The notes beneath the pieces were generated by a model. It was given only the letters and a program-made list of their open reading frames with translations. It did no database searches and was not told the origin of the DNA. A stretch of DNA of 64,000 nt, taken from NCBI RefSeq assembly GCF_001949145.1, contig NW_019091362.1, positions 3,582,430 through 3,646,429 on the forward strand, read 5' to 3'. Each line of letters opens with the position of its first letter. The stretch's first letter is position 1. The DNA comes from Acanthaster planci. Lineage: Eukaryota > Echinodermata > Asteroidea > Valvatida > Acanthasteridae. Below are positions 1 through 13,834 of the stretch, one piece after another. The translations under genes were made by a program, and so were the position numbers.

Positions 1-70
1 GAACCTTTAGGTGCAGTGTGTTACCCGAAACGACGTCATTGTGTGAATGCACCATGCACAGAACCCACAG

Positions 71-130
71 CTGCTCTCTTCAATCTTTGTAAACCCTGAC
101 AATTTATTTGCTGCTCTCTTCAATCTTTGT
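71..130. repeat. 20-bp direct repeat, spaced 40 bp
   Basis: ctgctctcttcaatctttgt occurs at 71-90 and 111-130. No further structure is seen around it. Confidence 0.9.
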
Positions 131-1050
131 GTCAAGTGTAAAATCTCCAGCGGAAAAATTCATTGTTCACAATTCAGCTGCCCCGACCATTGATGGTGGG
201 GAAAACATTCGCTGACTTTGGTATCCACTTTCATATGAGGTTTCCCCTTTATTCCAGATGTGACGGAATGACATACAGCATGGAAATAGCAGGTGTCCCT
301 TGTGAATGCTTCTCTTCTCACTGTTTCCATGTTCCTCCAGCGTCGTAGTGATACCATCAACTCACATCTGTAATGCCACACATGTAGAAATGTTTTAGTT
401 TCTACCTCATTGCTTTTAATATCTCGAACCCGGGTGGAATTTTTTTTGATCACACACTCATTTGGTTTCAGCAGGTTACATAATGCAAACAGTGACAGTG
501 TTTCCCTTTTCAAGTCATGAAGAAGAGGCCTAATTGCCTACTTTCAAATTGAAAATGTCAATCCCAGTCTTATTTGCCCATTTTTCCCCTCTAATGAACA
601 GGTGGTTGGGGTCCAGTATTTGATTAACCCACATTTTGGCATGCCTCCTCCTGTCTTGGTCTAGGCTGCTGCCTCTGTGCTATCTCATAATAACTCCAGG
701 GCACGAGTGGGCTCATCTGTTGAAACCTCTGCAAAAACCTCTTTTGATTAGCCTGCCTTACTCGTTACCCTTGCTGTAATGTCATGCCCCCTTCTGCCTG
801 TACAATATGCAGAATTATTCACAGTGAAGATGGACATCTGAGACATCACCAGGGGAACAGATTTCATGGGAGTTATTTTTATCTCCTTCAAATGAATCCC
901 ATTTTATGGCCAAAAAGGGAAGTCGTTCCCGGTGTTACGAGGTGGAGGATCGTGGACTGGATGGAAAATTCTTGGCTGATATGTTCAGCCTTTGTCAGGC
1001 TGATATGTAATTATAAGTTTGCCTCAGGTTCACTTTCTTGGCAGGAGTAT

Positions 1051-1124
1051 ACTCATCTGAGCATTTCAATTCTTGTAGCATCCATAAACTCATCTGAGCA
1101 TTTCAATTCTTGTAGCATCCATAA
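1051..1124. repeat. Perfect 37-bp tandem duplication
   Basis: actcatctgagcatttcaat, continued by tcttgtagcatccataa, occurs twice back to back (1051-1087 and 1088-1124) with no mismatch, so the duplication is recent or an assembly artefact. Confidence 0.9.
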
Positions 1125-3837
1125 CCTTGATTGCATGGTACCTCCTAAAGCTGAAATGATTGGTGAAGTCCAAGATCCAGAAAGGTGCCAATCACCATTT
1201 CCTGTGCCTATAAGCATGGCGATTCATGCATCTTGTTTCACTAGCATGGAGGTTGTCGGTAACTTGTGACTGCTGAGCGGTATAATGACACTTGATTTCA
1301 ACGACGGCGTGAGAGAGGTACATGTACCTTGGGTTATGCTTCCCCCTTAAAATAAATGCCACTGAGACAACACAAGATGAATTGAGAGAGAAGTGACAAG
1401 ACAAGAGACCAAGACAAAAAAAGATTACAGCTGTGCCTGATTCCTTCCAGTGTTTTATTTTCATGAAAAGAGTTTTTTTTTTATTGTGGGAATGTCTGCA
1501 ACATGCTCATACTTTGTATGCTGGAATAAATTCTCCCGTCCCACTCTAGCTTGAACGCTTTATGCTCTGGCCGGCATGACATCAAACAGAAAGCTCCCTC
1601 ATGTTCTCTTGCTGCTCTCAGTTCACATGCATCTTTCCCGCTATCTGCCCCGATCATGACCAAGACGGGACGCATCCTTCCTAGCAACAGAGGCTCCTTT
1701 GGTGGTAGCTCAAGTTTGCAGGTTCACAAACGACTATGAAACGCAAGCATTACGGATGCCTCGCTACCGGCAAAATGAATGCTCCCCACTAACATGGCTC
1801 TTTTCAAGGTGGGGGGGGGTGCCTCTGCTCCAAGCAGATTGCTCATGTCAACCAGTTCTCCCTCACTGCGTGTTTTTGTACCTCTTGATCTCAGTCCACT
1901 CACCCACCGGTTGCACTAAATCACCTGACTCTTGAAAAAAAGGGACACACCACATTTAAAGAAAAAAGGAAAGCCCGAAAGTAAGAACACTGTACATGTA
2001 CATCACTGACACTTGTTCAAACCTTCACAATGCCAGAAGGATCAAAGTGACAGCAGACAAGGGGGCATTCTGACAGAAAGGCTTCCCTGTTCACCATTTG
2101 CATATACTTCAAAGTTGTTGGTTTTTCCCATTGCGATAGTGACCTTTTAACGCCCTTTATCTTTTTTTTTCCATCCTTGTGTAAATTAATTCTGAAGTGT
2201 CAAATTTTGCCTGAAGGACTTCTAATTTCCCAGTATTTTGTGCTTGTATTCATGAAAAGGCTGAATTCAAAATGAAAATCCTGCCTAAGTAATTGATACA
2301 GAGGTTTAGCTGGATATTTGATGACATCTGAAATGTGTTTGATTTTTGTTTCCTTTGAGATTTTCATCACAAAGTAATGCCATTAAAATTGGGTTTTTTT
2401 TTTGCTTTAATGCTGATGTTGTGGTTTTTAACAACTTGTACCGGTAAGTATCGAAAAAGAGATATGTCAGTTGAGGGCACACCAAACTGTGATGCTGGGG
2501 TTCTTATTCAACTCAATATCATGAAAAACCTGAACTATCGATATGTAAGTTCATTGAAGTTAATTTGAAACCATAGCTTAAAGTTAACTACAAGATCTGT
2601 CATGCCCAATTTAATGTAATGAGATCTATGGATGTGTGACCCGATGAGATTTTTGGGGAGTAGTTTTAATTTGCACTGAGGATTTATTGCTTTTCAAAAG
2701 AATTCCTTCTAGAACATAGATGCGCCTTGAAATCTGCTAAGCCCCTCTGTACTCAGAACTGCAGGAAATAAGACCCAGTTCTCAATATGAGAGGGACGTC
2801 CAATTATAGTGGGGGAAACTGTCATATTTGAGCCATCCAGAATGCCAGGGACCCTGCACTCAACCAGTTAATTGGTTAATGGGTTTTAGACGCAATAATG
2901 AGATAATGGGCCATTTACTAGGCCCAACTGCTAATACCATCTGACCAGTGGGAGTGCCCTGATCAGGTCAAGGGGGAGATTCTTAAGGCCAACCTGCTGA
3001 AGGAGAAATTTCCAAACTTGCTGAAGTCTGAAACAGTCAGATTTAAAACACGATTTTCCTGGTGATTAATACCGGTAATAGTGCCAAGAAAGGGGAACAT
3101 ATTGCTCAACACTAAACAGCATTTGTCCTGCAGTGATATAAATATTGTAACTTAGGATGATGCCACGGTGGATCAGAAGTTTCTCGTTGATGTTTTGTTG
3201 GGAACTTAAGTAAAATCTTTTTCAGTGAAGGATACATCCAATATCTTAAAATTTAAAAACGTCACTCTTTTTCCCAAGATTATTGTACTCTAAATTCTTC
3301 TGATACATCACGTCTGTACGGTCCAAAATTGCAAGGTAGGGTGCATTTCTTTCGATCAGGTATACATGTAGGTAAGTACAAGAGTGTACGTTAACGCCCA
3401 AACCCGGAATTGACATTTCCAGTGAGGGACACCAGATCACATTTACAACAGAAGGCAGCGGAGAGCCCAGATAAGCCCTGTGTAAACTTAACCTTTAAAC
3501 CGAATCACTTGAGAGAAAAAAAAATTAGGAGGCAGCCTGCTGTTTCATCAGTGAGTGAAAAGTGGGCAAACATCTAAAGGCCGCAGGAGCCTGCCTGGGC
3601 TATGTTTGCTTCAGGTCAGTATGCAAACTGCATGAACTGTTTTTAAAATCGACAGGTTAATTTCTCAGTTTGGAGGATATGGGAGGAGTGTGTGTTTATG
3701 CTTGAGGGCCTACCACTGTCTATTGCGCCAGTTATTATTAATTTATTCATGAATTAGAATAGATAGAGCGTTATTTAACACATTTGACTTTTCTTTTAAA
3801 TGTATGGAATTAGAAAGGGGAGCTGGATAAATTCATA

Positions 3838-4085
3838 GGGGCCAATTTTATAGAGCTGCTTAAGCACAAATTTGCTTAAAGCGTAAAAAACCTTGCTTAA
3901 AAAAACAAAGGTTACCAGCTCAAAATCTATACGACTGTCATGCTAACCAAAAGACAGGTGAATACCATTCCAAAACAATATACATTACATCACATGGAGT
4001 TTGGGCCGGTAACCTGATTTGTCAAGCAAGGCTTTTTCACGCTTAAGCAAATTTTGTGCTTAAGCAGCTCTATGAAATTAGCCCC
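3838..4085. mobile_element. Foldback MITE of the AGAGCTGCTTAAGCA family, full copy
   Basis: The left arm ggggccaattttatagagct continues gcttaagcacaaatttgct; the right arm gtgcttaagcagctctatga ends attagcccc. The arms pair over about 85 bp around a 75-bp centre. A half copy lies at 33476-33565 and a diverged copy at 47138-47416. I recall this sequence style from echinoderm genomes, but that is not verified here. Confidence 0.85.
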
Positions 4086-7000
4086 ATGGTGGAGCAGTTT
4101 ATGGAACCTTATACTTAGATCCATTCTGGTAGTTTGTTTTAAATCTTGAGGATCAGGGAGTACAGAAGTTGACACCCATCCTGGCCTTGCACATAATTAT
4201 TTGTGTAAAAGGCATTAGGGCAAGAACCAGCACATGAACCAACAGGTCTGTGTACTCCATTCGTTTGCATTACACTTAGTGGTTCAAACTGATGTCACAC
4301 TTTGGTACTCTACAGGGCTGGCTTCGCAAAAGTGTGACTTTGCCTGTAGCCTCAACCAAAACAAAAAGGTCTGTGTACGTGTGTCAACCATGGCAACTAA
4401 GTTGTTTACAAACCTTGAAGTTTTCTTTAAGAGGGAAACAAAATCTGTCCCAATTTCAGCAGAGTATTGAAAGATTAAATGTTAAATGCAACTGGACTGT
4501 AACAGATTGTCATCCTTTTCGTACATGTACATGCATGCCACAGGCAAACTTGATCAAGGAAGCCATCCGTTATGAAAGCTGGCTAACTTATTTGAACCAG
4601 CTGAAACCCAGTTAACCTAGAATCAGAGTCCTATATTAATGTCACGAATGAAGTATTATGTCAGTGCTTCTTATAAGCTCTCTAGCCTTTACATGTAGGA
4701 ATGCAGACTGTCGGGTCCAATAGTCAAAATTGCATCAGATTGCCAGCACATTCACATTGGCATCGTTCTACGAGATTTCCCTAATTTTTTTTTTGCAGAC
4801 TGAAATCTGTGTTGCTTCTCTTGAGTCGCAGAAGTAAATGAACGGTGCATGCATATGGAAATGGGAAAGGGGAACATCCTTAGATATGTTGGAATTCCTT
4901 TTCCCATCCCACCCCCTTCTCAATGGGCATGGGTGTCACTGGAACGGGCAAAGCACTTTGCGGGGGAGCCGTGGGAGCCGTCGGGAAAGCACTAATCCTG
5001 AGGAATTTTTAAGCAAGCTGGTTATTTTTAGACATCTTCCTATCACCCTTTCCCTCTCTGTCCCCCTCTTTTCTGTTCTCATTAGTTTATTATCATGCAC
5101 AGTAAATCACCGAAGGAAAAACACTAAGGCCGGTACAGTATTTAAAAAAAAGTGGCATTGGTTTTGTGCATAACATGGAGGTTTTTTCCCAGGATGACAT
5201 CACAGTGTTTCTTCTGCATATGGACAGTTGGACACGTCAGTATAACGACTAACAATGAACATAAAATACACGTACCCTTTAACATAGCAAAAAAAAAAGG
5301 AAAATAAAAGTTAATTGAGACACAGCGGTACATACATTTTCAAGGGTTATATAAAAAAAAATTAATTGCTTGTAGACCCTTGAAGCAAGGTCATGGTGTC
5401 AGAACATGGAATTGTATACCAGCACTTGACCTTCTGCAATGAAAATTTGAATGCAGTGCCAACATTGGTTAATGTTACATGAACATCTGCCATGTGATTT
5501 GCCCCTGGCTTATTAAATGTACGTTTGGTTAAATATTTGATTAAATGTGTTCCCTCAAAGTGGTTGCACACTTTATTCTGTTTGTTGTTAAAGTTTTTAA
5601 TATTCTATTTATTTTGCCCTGCACATAAACATTTGTAGCAAGGAGGTTTTGAAAGGTCATAGTTCAAGGCTTGGCCAACAGGGTAATCAGTTCTCATCGA
5701 GATTTTTTAGCTTCATGAATGTACACATGTACATGTCTTTTTACTGTAAAACATCCAAAGTTCTTTCAATTTCAGTTGATATTTACACATATCCTCAATT
5801 TAATTGGATTTTAAATTAGATAGGAAATATTTTGGGGATTGTGAACCACTCTGTTGTAAAATTTGTGGTACTAATTAAAAATGTTGTTCTCGCCTCCCTG
5901 TCGTTTGCAATAATAACAGGCAGACATATTGATCATTTGAAATGAAATTAAAGTACTCCAGTCTGTTTATTGTGGGTTGTCAATTGACTGCTTCTCAGCG
6001 GTCGGCCATTCACCACAGGCCCCCGTGAATTATTGATAAATGCAGTGGCACATTTTGCGCCTAAAATTTTAATCCTGTCCAAATTGCTCCGATGAAATTT
6101 GAGCGGGAGGCTGCCGTTGGACGGCAATTCGGAGTGCACGCGTAGGACCGATCCATCAAGATTTGGTGAAATGTGCATCTCCGGCAGGTTGAAGGAAGCC
6201 AAGTGTTTGTGACTGTGTGAGGCCTGCTTAAAAACTCTTGTTAGAGTTCTGTCCCCTGCCAAAACAACAGGGGAAGTGGACCTCAAATGTTGCAAGGGGT
6301 TTTGAGGTGTGCTTGTGGGTGCTCCCAAATGATGTGTGAGGATGAGGGTATCTTCGGCAGGGCTTCAAGTCAATTGCATTTGTGGACCTCCTTCCAAATT
6401 CACGTGGGATTTTTGGGGGGGATTGAGCATGGTACAGCACAGCCACATAGGAAAATCAAGTGCACGGAATGTGCCCTCGGCATCAAGCAGAGTGGTCAAT
6501 TTGGACAATGCAAAAAATTAAGTTCCTAATGGGAAGGTTTTGGAATCTGAATTGGCATTTTTCAACATTATTTCATTTTTTAAATTAAAAGCCTGTCTTA
6601 CTTTGGAACTTATTCTGGGTGCAACTGCCACAGTTGTACAGATGTAGCTCTGAGTCTGAGGTCAAGTCTGTATAAAAGGAAAATAAGTTGTAATTTTTCC
6701 CCCGATAAAATGTTTATGAAAGTTGTTTCTTGTGTGAATTTTTCAAAGAATCTCTATCAAAAGTGAATTTTCATGGCATTGAGTCTTCCTACTTGTGTGT
6801 ACCAGTATGCATTCTCCACTGGTTGTGAATTTGAACTAATCCACCTTTTGGATATTCAATCTGAGGAGAATACTCACAAAATGGTTGTGATGACATGAAG
6901 CATCATCTAACCAAGCCCATAGCACACATACCACAGTCCAAAATGCCTCAGGGGACAAATCACATCACAGATAACAACTCCAGAAGAGCAACTGTGAAAA

Positions 7001-8804
7001 TAGGGTGAGACAGAGATGAAATCCACCGATAGATAGCCACCCACATCCAAAGAGCACTGTCTGCATTTCCAACACCGCTCCGTCTCACCTGGGACTTTGT
7101 AAGAGGATGGAGATTGTACTTGTGGTCTCTGCATGTCTTTAGAATCATTTATCATGCAGGGATAGTGGCAACAGCAGAATTGGGTTACAGGGTAGAACTT
7201 AGTGTAAGGTGCAAGGAACCCCCCCCCCACCCATTCCCCTGCCCTCTCTTTTTGGTGAGTGGTGGAGAGTGTTTTCCACAATGTCTCAACAAGAATCAGT
7301 CAAAGTTACATGTATGCCATTTAACAGCATGTGTGCTCTCCATTCGACAAACTTAATTTACCCAAAAGTACCAACAAATGTTGGTACATACTTATGCATG
7401 TACATGTACATGTAGGCCCATGCATGTGAATCAAGTGCTCGTTCCTTGAACTGTTTTGCAAATCTTTCCTTTTGCTGTGCTGTGCTCTGCAGCCCTGTGC
7501 CAAACTTTGCCATGTCGTGCTGTGTTGCTTTGGCAGGACTGGATTATCCAATAGACACTCTCGACCTACGAAAAATTTGGAGCTTACAAAAATACCAAGT
7601 ATGCCATAAGACAGGAATGTTCGTCAATTTTGCAGTAACAATTGGACGTTGTAAATATTTGATGGTGTTAAAGTTCATGGAAATGTTGAGTTTACATGTA
7701 TGTCCAAAAGGAAGGAGGCGAACTGTAGATTTTGTTGGGGGGGGGGCTGGTCACGCCTGGGCATATTCTCTGTCCCTCATCCCACCTACATGTATTCACT
7801 CCGAGCGTAACTAATTTATTCCGGAATGTATGGTTTTTGCGTACACAAGAACATGTTTGTAACATGCAAGAACCCATTTGTAACCACCTGTCTTTCTTTT
7901 GCTGATTGATGGTGCACTTCAACTCGGGGCGGATTAGGAGAAGCCAGTTTGTACATGTAACTATGAAATTCAGGAAGTATTTAAGAGATATGTGTGATTA
8001 GTACTGCAGTAATCTAAAGTGCTTTGAGGAGAGGGAATGGCATGGCCGAACTAATCTTTTGGTTTTGGAGTTTCAAGCATGCGTACGATGGAAATCGGTA
8101 TTTTTTGACAAGGGGTTTGTCTTTAGTGGGAAAAAACTGAGAGTAAATTTAGGGAAGACAAGCAGAACAGACACTGATAGCAAACTATCAGTGAGGCTTT
8201 GTATAAAAGAAAGTTGAGTACTCTACCAATCCGTTTATTTGACAAAGAAAACCCTTCACTACACAAGTGGGTTTTGCTTGTGGTCTTCATGTCACCAGAA
8301 ATGTCCCACATAAAGATACGGACTCACCACACAGAATAGCCCTAGTTACTGATGATATATCACTGTGTTTACCGCAGTGCATGATGGGAGAGACTAGGGG
8401 TCGTCATGTGCCGCAAGTAAAAGAAATAGTTTATGTCCAAGTTACATTTTATTGCAAGAAATTGACAGATGCAGTCTTGCCATTTCCAGTTGTGGAGGAT
8501 CATTTTTCGGGAAGATTCATAACAATGGTTACACAAAATAACTGCCATTTTGAAATGGAGATACATGTAATTGTACTCGTGATAGAACCATGTACACCAG
8601 TGGCCTCCATTCTATCCCAGCAATGCATTACAGCAAGCACTGTGTTACATCATCAGCACATAGGACTATTTTGGATTATTGTTATTATTCAGTCTTCCTG
8701 GTAATGAAACCAAGGAGTCCTCAAAAGTGCCCTAGGCACTGTAGCTCATAGGCCTGAAAAAAAAACCTGTAGAGAGGAGACAGTGAGAAGCAGTTAACGT
8801 TTTA
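4086..8804. other. No supported gene; intron 1 or intergenic
   Basis: The reading frames here are short, and none resembles a known protein. The patch 5960-6200 stands out by higher GC and CpG content with homeodomain-like TAAT/ATTA words, and is the best non-coding conservation candidate in this stretch. There are ACATGTAC runs near 5725 and 7397, and C/G runs at 7219 and 7736. Confidence 0.55.
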
Positions 8805-8960
8805 GTGGTGGGAGGAAAACCTCAAAAGTATATCCTGGGTAAAACCCACAAAACCAGGTAGGGACAGAAAACCCAATTCACATGTGGACCGAGCCAGGAA
8901 CTGAACCCAGGCCGCAGAGGTGGAAGGTGAGGAAAGAACCACTACACCAACCTGACTCCC
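8805..8960 (-). mobile_element. tRNA-derived SINE (head at 8960)
   Basis: The minus strand begins gtcaggttggtgtagtggtt, a polymerase III box A-like word. About 40 bp on comes cctgggttcagttcctgg, matching box B (GGTTCRANTCC). A tRNA-unrelated body follows (ggttttgtgggttttaccca). The related sequence may reach 8700. It is too diverged to be a functional tRNA. Confidence 0.72.
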
Positions 8961-11900
8961 GCATCTAAATGAGGCATCTAATCTTGGATGATTGGACTGA
9001 TGCATAATGCCGCTAATTTGCTGCAGTCACAATCTCTCCTCTCCAATGCTGCCATATTTCATAACAAACAGGGCCATGTACCCTGTCTATTAATATACTG
9101 TACCCTGAGATTACAATTTGACACCACCTGTATCTCCCACACCGATCTCAGCCACCTTACGCCTATTGCCTAACCCTAATTCTGCCTCATTTTGCTGGTC
9201 CAAACTGTCCGTATAAACCTGGTCCCGGGCAAGGATGAGATCGAGTGCTGTCGGGCTACACATGATGTATTGCAAGCACTGAGATTGGAATTGTGTAATA
9301 AATGATCTGCATGAAGGCCAGAGAGAGTTTTTAGGGGGATGTGTTTGCTAATTTATATACTGGCTGATTGCCATTGACAAATAGTGTACATCATATTTAG
9401 TGTAGCTGGATGGCCATTTCTTGTGCTAGTAAATGTCCAGCACATTAGTTTCCATACAGTCTATGGGAGCAAGTCAGTACTTGCAAATGACAACTTGGGT
9501 TTTGTACACACTCTGCTAAAATCATCAATATGACATGATATCATGTGTCCCTAAGCAGGATATTTTACTCATCTTGCCTACATGGGAGAGCAAAGCTGTT
9601 GGACCTGGGCAGATCTGAGATCAATAGTATTTGATGGTGGCTTTGTTGCTTACAATGTGGCAAAATTTTAGTTGTCACTCTTTTCTTTCAAAAAAACCTT
9701 TCTTCAATTCCTTGGCAAACTTTCTCTTCTGTTTGACTTCGTAGTTTCCTTGGCATTTGACTTTCATGAATAATCAATTGCTGCGTACGTGTATCTTCTT
9801 TGTGGCACAGTGTACACATACAGTGTAACTGTACATGTTCATCATGCTTATGTTCTCGGTTGCATTTTTACTATATGTTGCATCATATACTGTAGGGCTT
9901 GACTGATTTTCTAGCATTTATTACATGAAAAGAGTGGACTAGATGGCAGACATTACTATACCAGGACTATCAATCAAACTTTGATAACTCATGTACATGT
10001 GTGTGCATACAACGCATGTGATATCAGTAACGAATGGCATTTACTTGCAAGGTCACTTATTTAGTAGACTGATATCTGTGGGTGTGATGGGCACATGTCG
10101 TCCACCGTAACTACTGTGATTCATGCAGTCCATATCTAGGGAACCTGGGTATGGGCTATTTTCAGTGAAATGTTCCGTGACCACACGCAGAGTGCGTTGT
10201 CACGGCTGGAACATCTTCAGAAAGACCGAATTGGGCATAATTGCGATGATGGGTGAGGATTGAGTGGCTATTTGAGTGACTCTCAGCAGCCAGACTTGAA
10301 TCCAAGCCCTACCACCACTGGCAGCTTTTTGGGCTGATGGTGCTTGACAGTCCATTGCCCTCCTGTGACTGTCTCAGACTCTGCATTGTACTTGTATGGT
10401 CGCCTGAGCATTCTGTAATCCAGATCGTGACTTGGGGTCAGTTTTGCATCTACTGCATCTCCCTCCTCGGCTCCAACTTCAGGAATTTAGCTCACTCACT
10501 GAGTTGAGACCCTAAAGCTTAACTCAGCTCTATTTTCAACTCCAGAAATGTCCGGTTATCTATGACCATGAGGTCAGGGATATGTGGGTGTAATTATATG
10601 GGGATGTTTGGCCCTCCTCACCCTCCATGAGATAATAAAATAATTCAAAAATGAAAGACGGGGAAAAGGAGAAAACAGAACTGAAAGAAAAAAAGAGGAA
10701 AGGGGCTTAAAATCACCAATTTGTTTAAATATACATGTACCTCAGAATTGAACTCTTTCCACCATTAATGGTTTGTCAGTTTGCTGCTGAAATGCATGTA
10801 AAACCTACCATTCCCGGGGGAATAAACCTGATGATTTGGAGTGATGTTCTGTGGTTTCAACAGTAAAAATTTGAAAGTTACTATGCACCTTAAGGTGAAG
10901 CTGAAGACAAGCATGTTCATGTAGATGAAGTTGAGCTTTGGAAAAGGGCAGTACTATCAGTGTATCACATGTACACATGTACAAGGTGCAAGCCCTCTGT
11001 CATGCAAGCCCTAAAAAAAAACTGTATCAGACGGTTGTGTGTTTGCACTGTCACTCTCTTGTGTTAACACTGCACAGCTATCGATCTGCCCTATAATGGT
11101 TGGAATTGAAAGTATGATCATGACGTTAACTTACATTTAAACACCTTGCCATGTACTTCCTCACTTGAGAGCAACTCTCTCAGGGACAGACACCTTGAAT
11201 TTGTGCACATTTAGTTGGAAATTGAACCATTGTGTCCCTCATTGGTTCGTAGGCTGTGCTGTGCCATCTAAGTTGAAGCACAAACTCTATAGTGTTGTCA
11301 ATAGAGCTATGTAGGAGTCCTTTAAGTGCCAGTGTTGTAACTTTTGTATTGTCTCGTTTAAACCCTCTAAAAGAAAGGTTTTTCAACAGCATTTTCAAGA
11401 TTAGGTATGTAATAACCGTAGTAATCTGTTAGATGGAACTGGGTAACAGTACATGTACGTGTAGAAGCTTTCCAGTGAGAATTTACAATGGGCAGAACCT
11501 CTGAAGTTGCATCTAAAGCAATAACTAACTAAAATCTGCCATTAGGTGCACAAGCTGTATTCAGCTGCCATTGGAAAAGCAGTTTGCTTAATGAACCTTT
11601 GCCACGGTGCACGATCATTTGTACCCAGGCCTTTTTTCCTTCTTCTCTTTTTTGACCACTCCACATAATACATGTACCTTAGTAAGACTCTGGGGAGATG
11701 GAGGAAATCTGTGTTTGCCAAAACAAGAGGGATAAACAGGGCAATGAAATTTGGCTGTAAGATGCATTAGAGGAAGGCTAATGCATTTGGCAGTATGTGC
11801 CACGTATTATGCATGCTTCATTAATTACTGCTGTAATTTTATAAGTGGCTGACAGGTAATATTTGTTGGTGGTGATGGAACAATTCCAAATTGAAGTAGT

Positions 11901-13834
11901 AGGTGTGAAAGGGGCATCTTTTCCGTGCCCTCTAGTTTTGCAGTTTGTTCTGACATCTGCAAACGGTCTCCTAGTTTGGGTCTAGGATGAGGGGTTGTGG
12001 AATTGAGGACAGAGTGTAGTCCTAGACCTTCTGATGGGGTTTAACAAAGTCTGTGAGCCATGGGCATCAGCCAGTGAGTCATGAATTATTATGCCAGAGG
12101 TGAGAAACATTCGACCTGGATTCCACGATGTCCCCGTTGAAAATCTGGATACGATCTACTCATGCAAAAAGGGCGAGAGTTGCATTTTTGTTTATATCTA
12201 ATAAAAAGTCTATTGTAAATATTGCCAACATTTCTGTCATTGGAATATGAATCCCTTGATCTTACTAAAAATGGAAGCAGTATTTGTATCAAAGCTCCCA
12301 AAGTGGTGGCCAGCAAAATTTATGTGCCTACAAACAAACTACAAACAGGAATTTCATCAGTAGTGTAAGATCTGAAAGGTGTCTTCCTGTTTTTGTTGTC
12401 TTTTATGTAGAAAACTAGAAGCCTAAAGGTACATGTAGGCCTACCGGTACTTGTACTGCCATCGATTTCTTGTGAAACAAACCATATTCCAATGGGTTTT
12501 CTACAATATGGATCCCACACAGAGTCCTTCAAACACCTGTAGACATGTTTTCAGTTCAGTCTACTAACAAGGCTTTTTTGGTGGTATGTCGGCCTCAGCA
12601 AATGTTAGAGCACCAGCACACAAACTGAAAGTGGATTTTCTTGGAATTGAGTCTTTTGATTATGTTGGAACTTTCATTGAAACATCTGCAGGGCCTGTTT
12701 GTAAGCTGAGCCAACACGTTCTTGTTCATGCTGCGTGTGAAAATTTGAATTGTTTTCAAACTCATTTCAACCTACTTCTCCCTGGTAACAATAATATTTT
12801 AGAGTTTCTTCCTCATTTTTAGATGGAAAAGAATGCATTTCCAGACCCATAAAAGCAGTGCTATGGTTTACACTCCGTTATTAAAATTTTGCGCCTAATT
12901 GTCTTTTCAACCTCGCTAAGGGACAGTCTCCAGACAGCTTTGCTTGCAAAAAAAAAAAATCAGTGCTGAGACAGCAGCCATGAAATCCTGGGTACAATTT
13001 GACAGCACTTAATTAATTAATAGTATCCCAGCCATGCCACTGGAGGAGGGCTGGCTAAGGAAGCATGTCAGAGGTGACCCTGGTCTGACTTTGGGACAGT
13101 GGCCTAATGGACTGTCAGTCACTGAAAAAAATGCTTGGCAGCTCCCGCTGCCATTCTAGCCAAGGGTTAAGAAATCATCCTAGCAGGGGAGGAGTACCTT
13201 AATGGCTACATTGACACCATGGTTCAGGTCATTTGGACACAACCAGCAACAGAGCAGATGTCATCGCTGCGGTCGATTACTCTCCTAGTGTGATGATGTT
13301 GACAAGTGGGTTAGGACATGTCCAGTCACATGCACTGTACACTGTCGCCAGGTAGTTAGCTTGTATGCCAGAGCTGGGATAATTCATGCATTAACAATCC
13401 ATCAGTGCTGAAAACTCCATCAGGTCATTAATTGTGCATCCTTTCAGTTGTGAAGATTTCCCAGAGCTCCTGCCATACCAAAGTCCCAAGTCTACCATTC
13501 CACTTTATAGGTTAATAAACCATCTTTGGTGAAAAGGCTGCTCCAGTGCCATCAAGCTTGTCAAATTTCTCACAGGTGTAGAATTTCTTCAGAGTCAAGT
13601 TTGACAAGGTTTCCTAGTGTTACAGATTCTCAGTTATTTGATATAAAACATTGTTATGGTGATTACAAACATGGTCGATTAAAGAAAAAGACAGAAATTT
13701 TATCGTAGGAATCAAATTCAAATCAAAGGAGTCAAATTAGTGATAATATTAGCCACTGAAACTGAAGTAATTTCTGATCCAGCGCCCCGCCCTATCAAAA
13801 ATCCCCTCACACTGAATGCCCGGATGTTAATATC
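8961..13834. other. No supported gene; intron 1 or intergenic
   Basis: No exon recognised. The stretch 12890-13130, with TTAATTAATTAA at 13010, and the stretch 13200-13480 are complex, GC-mixed patches of the sort seen in conserved enhancers. The rest appears plain. Confidence 0.55.

Larger units (their letters stand above)
1..3837. other. No supported gene; intron 1 or intergenic
   Basis: Apart from the two short direct repeats near 71 and 1051, I see no exon, RNA gene or clear element here. A G run sits at 1810. The stretch 2790-2960 is compositionally complex, with a TTAATTGGTTAAT palindrome-like word, and could be regulatory. Confidence 0.6.

Noticed and set aside
5948-6328. 126-codon minus-strand frame over the 6-kb patch
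   Set aside because: The translated sequence has no recognisable fold. The patch looks regulatory, and overlapping frames on both strands argue against coding.
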